DNA from: Tipula vernalis
Lineage: Eukaryota > Arthropoda > Insecta > Diptera > Tipulidae
Length of the DNA stretch: 64,000 nt
Direction: 5' to 3'
Assembly (NCBI GenBank): GCA_958295665.1
Contig: OY282560.1
Location: forward strand, 50,096,333-50,160,332
Shown here: piece by piece, positions 22,313 through 30,444 of the stretch
Numbering within the stretch: position 1 is the first letter of the stretch
How the letters are laid out: each line of letters starts with the position of its first letter
Program-made: the position numbers and the translations under genes
The notes under the pieces: model-generated
Seen by the model: only the letters and a program-made list of their open reading frames with translations
Told to the model about the DNA's origin: nothing
Databases searched by the model: none

Positions 22313-22686
22313 TTGATTTTACTCGGATCAAAAATGATTTTATTTTTATTCTTAAGACGCTACTTTTCGCGGTCGTTTTTAGATATGTAATGGCTGCTCT
22401 CTTTCTTTTTGTCAAAAAAACAGAACAGCGACAAGATTCAACCCTGCCGGCCGATATCTGAACTGCAAACAGATTGTGATATTGGGCCTCTTTTTTTATT
22501 CACACCGAGCAGTGTAGTGTACAATTTTTCCTTGTATCTCTAATAGAAAACAATCAAAGCAGACAAGGAAAAATAATGAACTGCACTGCACCGGGTGAAT
22601 AAAAATACAGACCCATTAGCGGACCCTTTGAACCGCGAAAACCGAAAGCGATTCTGTTTTACCAGCGGATACTGTATACCGCCACA
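22313..22686 (-). repeat. 5' LTR of the CsRn1-type element, carrying an internal insertion
   Basis: On the minus strand it begins TGTGGCGGTATACAGTATCC and ends GAGTAAAATCA. Compared with 17611-17805 it contains about 172 extra bases (roughly 22484-22655), including an inverted-repeat element. Confidence 0.7.
22493..22605. repeat. Short inverted-repeat element (MITE-like) inside an LTR
   Basis: Arms 22493-22535 and 22563-22605 are inverted copies of 43 bp at roughly 80-85% identity (TTTTTATTCAC.C... outer ends, TTTTTCCTTGT inner ends), separated by a 27-bp loop. The whole unit would fold as a hairpin. Confidence 0.6.
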
Positions 22687-24209
22687 CGTCAAATGAAATA
22701 TTCTTTTTATTCCACCTTTCGATGTAATACAAAAAGAATGCATTCTGAATATTCCGAATAAATAAAAGAATGGACTAAAAAAGGAATAGAAGGAATGGAA
22801 TGAATAAGAAACGATTTACGTCACTTTCGGAATATCCGGAATATCCAGAATGAATAAAAGAAAATACCCAAAATTAGGTTATTTTAAAACATGTTACCCA
22901 CAGTTCCATATAAGCTTTTTTTTATATTTTAATTTATTTGTTTGGCTTGAAACGTCGCCGGTCACATCGCCAAATATTTATATGTAAATTAACATTTTTA
23001 TTTTGTTAAACTTGTTTTTTATAAGTCGCAAAAAAGGTGATTCCTTCGCTCTGTGTACGAAATTATAGGCCTTATACTGAATTGCGCAGTACCCGGAACC
23101 TCTTATTGCGACTTATTTTATCCACTTTTTATTGGTCCGCTCCATAACGCGTACAAAACGAGACTGTTCCATATAAGCTGCTGTTTGTTTTCCCCAACAC
23201 TCAAAAAAATCTGACATATTTTAGCTGTCAAATTATCGATCTATTCACTGTGATCCATTGGAAACAATTTGCTACTGCCAAGTACTTGTGAGTAGATGTT
23301 CAATGGAATGCCAATTTTTGTGACAGTAGTAAAACATAACCTCAATTTAAATAAAACTGCTAGATTTTAATAAAAACTACGTTGTTCTATTAATAATAAT
23401 AAGTAATAAAACATTAAACAACAAAATAATTAAAATATTTTTACGATTTAATAATTGCGCGTCGTTTCACAAACATAAACAAACATTTTTTTGTTTTTAA
23501 CCCTAATCGAAACAACATATTTTTGTTATTTCAGTAAATTCAAATTCTAATCAAATAATTTACGAAAATTTTTGCAGATAATGAGTAGATGTCAAGTACG
23601 TTGTATGGAAATGTTCAAAATAAAATTCATACAAGTTTATAACTAAATTCACATTATTTTGAAAATCGATGCATTTATCAAACGAGCCAAAAAGGCACAC
23701 TATGGTTCGATTAGGGTTAAAAAATTACGTTTCACACAACCAAAATTAGTATAGAGCCATCTATTAGAATTTTTTAAACTAAAATCTCTTTCGTTAATTA
23801 TATGCGTAACTACTTCTAACAACTACACCATCACTTGAGCATGAGTAGCTGTGAGTAGATATAAGTACTTGTGAGTAGTTTGCTAACGCCAATGGAACAC
23901 GCTTAATGACGATTGGAGCCGTGATTTTAGATTTTAGACAAAATGTTTGAGGTTGTGGTGTCGGTGGTAAGAGTAACTAAAAACTAAGTACATGTGGTAG
24001 CACGAATATAATATGTGTACATTGGCAGCACAGTAGTTACTCGTAGCATGGACACGCGCAGAATAAAAAAGTAATGAGTTGAATAAGATGTGTATATTAA
24101 AAATTGCTCTGAAATAAAATTATAATATAAAAACGTAAAAGTAGTTTCAAGAATATTGTTTACCCCAGTCCAATATTCAACAGGTTGCTCGGCTTCAAAA
24201 AATGTCCAC
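22687..24209. other. AT-rich non-coding stretch; possible decayed TIR element at 23249-23908
   Basis: No coding sequence. GTGATCCATTGG at about 23250 and CCAATGGAACAC at about 23890-23901 are near-inverted ends. GTACTTGTGAGTAG occurs near both ends. This may be a decayed hAT-like non-autonomous element about 650 bp long; no target duplication was found. Around 22690-22860 a GAATAAAAGAA/GGAATATCC-rich stretch is also repetitive. Confidence 0.35.
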
Positions 24210-24317
24210 TATACCATATTTTAGTCGTTCTCTGCGAGCACTGATTCTAATTTTTGGTCGTAGTTACAGCTTTATTTTATTCCGATAGTTATAGTGCTTT
24301 CTATATACTTACAATCG

Positions 24318-25199
24318 TCAATTAGAAAAAGATTCTAAAATAAGTTCTACGATGGCAACAAATACAGTTAGAATAGAAAAAATAGACATATATTCTAAAA
24401 TACGTTGTGCGATGTCAAGCGTATGCTTTCTGAGTTTCGTCGGTATTGTTCTGTTGTTAGCTCTACTCAAGTAATTTGAAAGAATATCCTTGTCCGCCTT
24501 CTCTTCTTCATAAAGATCAATATTGTACAATTCAGCACGTGCAATATCGCGAGGATGCTCAGCATGTCTTCCACGACTGCAACGCGGTTTATTATACATT
24601 GTGTTAGGTGGTGTCTGATAAATAGTAACCCCAGGACCCGGCACGTACTTCTCATTCCTTATTTGATTTGAAACAGCTTCTTGCCTACGTGTAGGTGAAT
24701 CCCTCGTAATAGTTGTACGTTCGAATTGTTCCTCTTCGTCAGAAATCTGAATGGGCCTAATTTTATTTCCAGGCATGTAATGCCTAGTTTCATGAGGTTC
24801 TTCCGAAAATTGTATATTACCACGCTTAGCCCTATTCGCCCTCTGCTCCGGTCTATACAATACACTTGATGCTGGACTACACTTTGTTGCATTTGGATAC
24901 GCCAACGTAACATTTCTTCTTATATCTGAAGGGTCAGGCGTCCCAGCGCTGAAATCATATCCCATCAAAGTTTCTTCCATTTTTTGAAGAAATTTTTTTT
25001 GCTTTACATAATTGCGTCTCTGAAATTTACGCAGTTTCCGTAATGTTCCTTCAGCTCCAAGCACCTCAACATATTTTGCAAGAAAATTAAATTGGTCTAA
25101 TGTCAATCCTAATTCCTCAGGCGTGACTTCCATTTCACTAAATAACCATAGCACCTGTTCCTTTTCCTCGTCAGTTAATGATGGCTCTGCTTTATTCAT
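24318..25199 (-). CDS. Unrecognised protein family, copy 3 (altered C-terminus)
   Basis: A 293-codon intronless frame with a proper ATG at 25199. About 85% identical by eye to copy 1 over the first ~254 residues, with the same motifs (MGYDFS, NATKCSPASSVLYRPEQ, NIQFSEEPHETRHYMPG, TPPNT..NKPRCSRGRHAEHP, LSNYL). After IPT the two part: copy 3 lacks about 30 bases present in copy 1, and its frame runs into a different tail ending EYMSIFSILTVFVAIVELILESF, which is hydrophobic and could look like a membrane segment. That tail is probably a frameshift product. Most differences keep the frame over 250 codons, which suggests constraint at least until recently. Function is unknown. Confidence 0.65.
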   Translation of the reverse strand: MNKAEPSLTDEEKEQVLWLFSEMEVTPEELGLTLDQFNFLAKYVEVLGAEGTLRKLRKFQRRNYVKQKKFLQKMEETLMGYDFSAGTPDPSDIRRNVTLAYPNATKCSPASSVLYRPEQRANRAKRGNIQFSEEPHETRHYMPGNKIRPIQISDEEEQFERTTITRDSPTRRQEAVSNQIRNEKYVPGPGVTIYQTPPNTMYNKPRCSRGRHAEHPRDIARAELYNIDLYEEEKADKDILSNYLSRANNRTIPTKLRKHTLDIAQRILEYMSIFSILTVFVAIVELILESFSN

Positions 25200-25235
25200 T
25201 ATTTTAGTTATGTATTATTAAACGTACAATTTAAA

Positions 25236-25283
25236 CAAAAATTTAGAAGAATATCGAGATTCTTAAATATGCCGAAATATACT
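25236..25283 (-). promoter_or_regulatory. 48-bp conserved upstream block, copy 3
   Basis: Identical to 2022-2069 and 45/48 identical to 11903-11950. It begins 36 bp upstream of the ATG. Confidence 0.5.
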
Positions 25284-25457
25284 TCAAAAGAAGAAAGAAA
25301 AAACAAACAAACGAAATTTATAATTTAAAATGTTTTCCATGTCACCCTACTTTAACTTCCCGAAAATAATCCTTATGTTCACTGATGGCCTTTTGACAGA
25401 AAATTTCCGGATATTTTTGACAGATCTTACCCCCGCTAACTTCACTTTAATAAAATA

Positions 25458-25916
25458 CAGCAAACCCTCGTATAACGTTACCCCGTTTAACGTTGATTCC
25501 CTTTAACGTTATTTCCAATCTATACGTTTTTTTTCTTAGAAAATTTTTTTAAAATAAAAATAAAAATTTTTTTTGGTTCTTTTGTTCGAATTTCCGAGAG
25601 TCAAAATAAAAATAAAATAAATATTTAAAAAAAATAATGATTTAAATTCATTATTTTTTCGATTTTAATTAAATAGGAACATCTCCGAATTCAAATACAT
25701 AATTCAATTACACAAAAAAGAGGTATGAAGAGGAAATATTATTTTTATTTTGAATTACTGTGATTTTTTACATGTAAATAAATATGTGAATTTAATAAAA
25801 TATGTTTTATTCACTTATCTCTTTGTTTTGCAAGAGATCCATGCCTCGTTTAACGTTGATTTGGAATACGCTATTTAATTTTGGAACGCATCCTTGACGT
25901 TAAACGGGTGTTACTG
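25458..25916. mobile_element. Non-autonomous pogo/Tc1-type element (MITE-like)
   Basis: Ends are CAGCAAACCCTCGTATAACG and, inverted, CAGTAACACCCGTTTAACGT. TA dinucleotides flank both sides (25456-25457 and 25917-25918), the target choice of Tc1/mariner/pogo elements. The 459-bp interior is AT-rich and has no open frame. Repeated GTTTAACGTT motifs lie just inside both ends. Confidence 0.6.
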
Positions 25917-25918
25917 TA

Positions 25919-27253
25919 TCCGGTATTTTTATGATAACATTACCCACTAAACAAAGCGATTCGTTTACGATACGAAAATAATGTTTGTTGTTCATACAAA
26001 ATATCGTTTACGAATCGTTTTTGCGAATCCAACGTCCAATGATAATTAGAAGTTTTTACGTAACGTAAATAGAAAGATTTTTACGATACGTTTACGGCAC
26101 TTTTCATATCGTAAACAGATCTAACTATCCGGAGGTCAAATAATATCCGGATATTTTTTATCCCTTTTCATCAGCGAACACTACTTCCCTCCAGACCAGG
26201 TGTATCAGAAACGTACGGTTTACGAAGACTTTGCTATACTAAGGTGTTCGTAAACGTTACACTAAAACAGTACGAATATAGTACGTAATGTGTTCTTTTG
26301 TCACATGAGAAGTGAAACAAATTTGCGAAGACATTTGTATGGATTAGTATGTATAAAAGTGTTCATAACGTGTACGCTTAAACGTAATGTTTACGAACTA
26401 CTTAAGCGTAACATTGACGAACGGTTTAGTGCGAATTGCCCCATTTAATTAGAATAAAACAATTTTTTTAAATCTTATCTTTTATTTGTATTTTTCTTCA
26501 AGTGAGCCGCAACACAAGACACAACGTGCCAAATTTGTTAATTAATCTTTTTCTGAAATGAAATAAAATGTTTCAATCATAGATGAAGTACTTCGAGTAT
26601 TACTTAAATACCTTTTAAAATATTCATTACAATTATTTTTATACGATATTATGGATATAGTGCTGCTCTTGAATGCCACGAAAAACTAACAATAATTATC
26701 AGAAGTTTTTATATTTTCACAATACGACAACTTTAATTTAATTTGTACAAAAAAAAAATAAAACAAAGCCGCAAGATATAATTGACAGCACTGTGTATAG
26801 AGAATGTAAATGTAGTAGTGTATTATAAAAAAAAGCGTTCGTAAACTGTTCGTACGCTGTACATTTTTGCTGTATACATTTTTGCGCCGGGAGGGTTCTT
26901 AGCAATGAGTACGTTTATGCTCAGCGTCGAGTCATCTTTTAGGACGTGTTCGAAGTTTGAGTTAGAACGTGTTCGTAGTTTCTAATAATTTTGTTTTTGT
27001 AATAATTTTGACAGGACTTAAATAATTTTTCTTCTATATTTTGTAATAAGTTTTATTTGTACTATTTTTTTTGAAATAAATTAACGTAATACGGCTTAAT
27101 TATTGTTATTGTGCGCTTTTGTTTATTAATATTATTACAGTATTGTCAAATTTACAACACGTAGTGGCTGTGATAATTTGGTTGCATACAAAATAATGTC
27201 TTAATTATTACAACTGGAATAAATATCACAAACTTTGAACACGCGGTCCTTAT
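25919..27253. other. Non-coding stretch with repeated CGTTTACGA motifs
   Basis: No gene. Between about 25960 and 26850 the core TTTACGA/TCGTAAA recurs about eight times, on both strands (near 25962, 26010, 26090, 26107, 26217, 26249, 26392 and 26839). The rest is AT-rich. The cluster may be debris of one or more fold-back elements (CACTAAAC at 25943 and GTTTAGTG at about 26425 are inverted). Confidence 0.35.
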
Positions 27254-27578
27254 GCCCTTTCCGAAAGTTATACTTATTTATTTAGACATACTTATTGGCC
27301 GCCATCTTAAATAAGTATGTAAAATCATCCGAATTGATTTCACATACTTATTTTTTATTTTGACTATTTTGTAACTATAAAATAATTTCTTTAATTAAAT
27401 TTTTTATAAAACTTAATTACTACCTAATATCACAATATGTCTGCAATGAAATTAACAAAATTTTGGTTTTCGTTTAAGATTTTTTTTTTGTAAGAACATA
27501 CTTATATTAAGTTACCTCGCCAACATACTTATTTAAATAAGTAGGTCTAAATAAATAAGTATAACTTTCGGAAAGGGC
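27254..27578. mobile_element. 325-bp inverted-repeat element with perfect 34-bp TIRs
   Basis: 27254-27287 (GCCCTTTCCGAAAGTTATAC...) and 27545-27578 are exact inverted copies over 34 bp. The interior is AT-rich, repeats ACATACTTATTT several times and has no coding frame. The flanks CCTTATG and CCTTACA may be a degraded target duplication. The class is uncertain; length and TIRs fit a MITE. Confidence 0.65.
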
Positions 27579-28030
27579 CTTACAACTTTGAATCATATTG
27601 TAGTTATCTTTTTTAGCGTTTATACTGCAGAGTCAAATCGTAGTCGAGTCGAAACTAGGTTGATACCGAGTAAGAAACGTCAAAAAAAATCATTTACTAT
27701 CGTATGTTCATAAATGTTTCTTGTATTATTTTCTGAATTTTATAAAAACAAAATAAAGTTTTATTGCCACACAAAAATCGCAGATTTTATTATTATTTTT
27801 TGTTGTTTTTATTTTTCGACCCGACTTTGTTTATAGTGAATGTTTTTAGAGTTAACTCGACTCGACCCTAGAAATTTTTTAGGTCGAGTTGAGTTAACTA
27901 CAAGATAACGACTCCGTTTATAGTTAAAGATAACCTACTTAGGTTCAAACCAGGTTGAACCCTAAGCATAAACGTACTCAATCAATTGCTGTTTCAGGAT
28001 GGTATATAGCAGGCTTCGCAATGTTGTTTT
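27579..28030. other. Non-coding spacer
   Basis: Nothing recognised. GAGTCGAAACTAGGTTG near 27640 and GTTCAAACCAGGTTGAACCC near 27941 are loosely repeated and may belong to an unidentified repeat. Confidence 0.3.
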
Positions 28031-30360
28031 TTTTTCAAGGAATGAGAATCTAGTGAAAATTATTCTATTTCAAAATTAGGCACGTCTAATTTTCCGAAAT
28101 GTCGTATCATAGAATTTACTCAAATTCGCTCATTTCTTCTAAACCAAATATGAATTTTTTACGAGAATCCCCCCAACCCATGAAGCTTCTGTTTAATGAC
28201 GCCGTTTCCAGTTTTACTGACACCGTCTTACATGGAATGAATAAATTTATCCCCTCATCATTTTCCAATCCCAATCAAAATTTTAAAATATTTTCAAAAG
28301 AAGCCACCAAAGCTGCCAAACAAAATAAATCGGCACACAAAAAATATAAACGCAACAAAATTTCTTATGAGGAATACAAAACGATACGGAACACCTGCAA
28401 ACAAACCTGTGGTAGAGAAGCGAAAAGAGCCGACAACAAGAAAGCCAATGTGGCTTCCTAGCTGAAAATCTCCGATCGCAACTTTTACCACATGGTCGCA
28501 TCGGTTGCAAATATTTCGAAAACATCTGTTTCAGCATTGAAATGTGCTGACGGCGCTTTGGTGGTGGATCCATATTTACAAGCCGACTTATTGGCAAGCA
28601 TCTTCAAACCGAACTCGACATTAGTTGTCCCAGATGGAATTAGGCCTCCATTAGTTCCATATTGTGGTTCTAAAATGAGCCCCGTCACCATCTCGGAGGA
28701 AATTGTCTTTACTAATCTGAAGTCAATGAATGTAAACAAGGCCACCGGACCTGATGGAATTCCAGTTCGAATATTGAAGGAGTTTGCCAATGAATTGGCT
28801 CCAATATTATCTAAAATTTTCCTACTTTCATACAAGCAAGGCGACTACCCGAACGCCTGGAAGAGTGCAATGGTGCAACCCGTGCTGAAACGGGGTTGTG
28901 ACAAAACTGACCCTTCAAACTACCGGCCAATATCAATTGTGTCAGCCGTCGCTAAAGTCTTTGAGAAATGCATCAATCAACATATAGTTAAATATCTTGA
29001 AGTTAACAAACTAATTTCGGATAGACAATACGGCTTTCGTGAAAGCCGATCCACGACCGATCTCCTGACGTACGTCACAAACAAATGGAATCTCGCCTTA
29101 GAACACCACGGAGAGGCCTTTGCAATCGCTTTGGATATATCCAAGGCTTTTGATAAGGTATGGCATGAGAATCTTATTTGTAAACTTGTGGCATACGGGC
29201 TGGACTCGATGACCACCAGGTGGATTAAAAGCTATCTCAATGACCGAAAAATCAGCGTCGTACTTAATGGGAGATCATCATCGACGCACTCCGCAAATGG
29301 CGGAGTCCCTCAGGGATCACCTTTGTCACCGACCCTGTTTTTGCTATACATCAACGATTTGCTGGATAGCACTGTAAACCCTATCCATAGCTTTGCAGAT
29401 GATGCCACATTGCATTCTTCTATTTCATTCGAGGCGGAGCCTAGCATTACAGATTTAAATAATAAACGGTCAGAAGTCGTAACTTCTCTTAATTCCGATT
29501 TAAGTACAATATTTGAGTGGGGTAACAACAACTTAGTGCAATTTAACGAGAAAAAGACACAAATATGCACATTTTCACGTAAAAAAAGTCGCAACGACTA
29601 CCCATTTGTGGTAAAAAACCATATCCTTGTGGGTTGCGACTCAATTCGACTGCTTGGTGTTCAAATAAGTAACAAACTCAAATGGAATGAACACATTGTT
29701 GCATTGGCTAAATCAGCTTCAAAAAAACTCGGGTTCCTAAATAGATGCAGAAGGTTTTTTAAATCGCATCAAGTTCTCCAGATATATAAAACCTTCATCC
29801 GACCATGTATAGAGTATTGCTGTCAAGTTTGGGGAGGTGCGTCTGGTACCACCCTCCAGTTATTGGACAGGGTTCAACGCCGCGCTATCCGAATAATACG
29901 GAATTCCAGACTTACCCAAGAACTAGACAGCTTACAGCATCGCAGAGATGTTGCAGAACTCTGCGTCTTCTACAGATGCTTACATGGTAAATGTTCTGCA
30001 GAACTATCGGAGAAAATACCACCATTCGTTACAACAACAAGAGGAACAACCAATGCACATAGGTTTACGGTGAAGCTCCCGAAACCTCGAACTGAAGAAA
30101 TTAAGCGCGAATTTGTATATCGAACATCAAAAAAGTGGAATTCGCTAATACACTTCAAATTTCCGGAGGAATACAAAATGAATAAATTTAAGATAGCTAT
30201 TAATCTTTACTTGAAGGATCGCGCATTGGGTGCAGAAGCTCCTGACAGTTACAAGGAGCTAGGACCGTTAATAAGTCCGCTCTGCACCCAATTAAAATAT
30301 GTATATAAAAAAAAAAAAAAAAAAAAAAACCTGAGGATGACCGAATTGAAACGCAATTTT
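28031..30360 (+). mobile_element. 5'-truncated Jockey/CR1-like non-LTR retrotransposon
   Basis: The element lacks an endonuclease and starts within ORF2. The RT is complete, followed by an A-tract (30307-30329) and a tail CCTGAGGATGACCGAATTGAAAC that is also kept in the copy at 2606-2628. It lies convergent with Pus7, its tail ending about 30-40 bp from the Pus7 stop codon. One in-frame TAG at 28459-28461 is the only break in about 780 codons. Confidence 0.8.
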
Positions 30361-30444
30361 ATATTATTTTTATATTTATCTAAAAATTATTTTATTCTGA
30401 CTTTATTTTCTTCGCCTCATCGACGCTTGTCTTTTCATCGCTAG
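28099..30444 (+). pseudogene. Jockey/CR1-like ORF2 (reverse transcriptase), one nonsense codon
   Basis: Frames 28099-28461 and 28492-30444 are in the same phase and separated by a single TAG. RT motifs: NKATGPDGIPVRILK, SNYRPISIVSAVAKVFEK, QYGFRESRSTTDLL, ALDISKAFDKVWH, GVPQGSPLSPTLFLLYINDL, the active site SFADDATLHSS, and KLLGVQISNKLKW-like RLLGVQ. After it comes the usual C-terminal region (PCIEYCCQVWGGAS, LDRVQRRAIRII). The apparent end runs through the A-tract, so the true element stop has been lost or shifted by slippage in the A run. Confidence 0.8.

Larger units (their letters stand above)
17611..22686 (-). mobile_element. CsRn1/Kabuki-type Ty3 retrotransposon
   Basis: LTRs at 22313-22686 (5') and 17611-17805 (3') flank a gag-pol on the minus strand. 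The gag pattern ('VVAALDQET...VRD...NP...LK...IRRL', 'LWLQRLPTSIQEIL') and the RT pattern ('FEFPHMTFGLRNAAQTFQR') are those of the CsRn1/Kabuki group. Every domain is broken by frameshifts, and the RT active site is altered, so the copy is dead. The ~750-bp leader between gag and the 5' LTR has no clear primer site. Confidence 0.75.
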
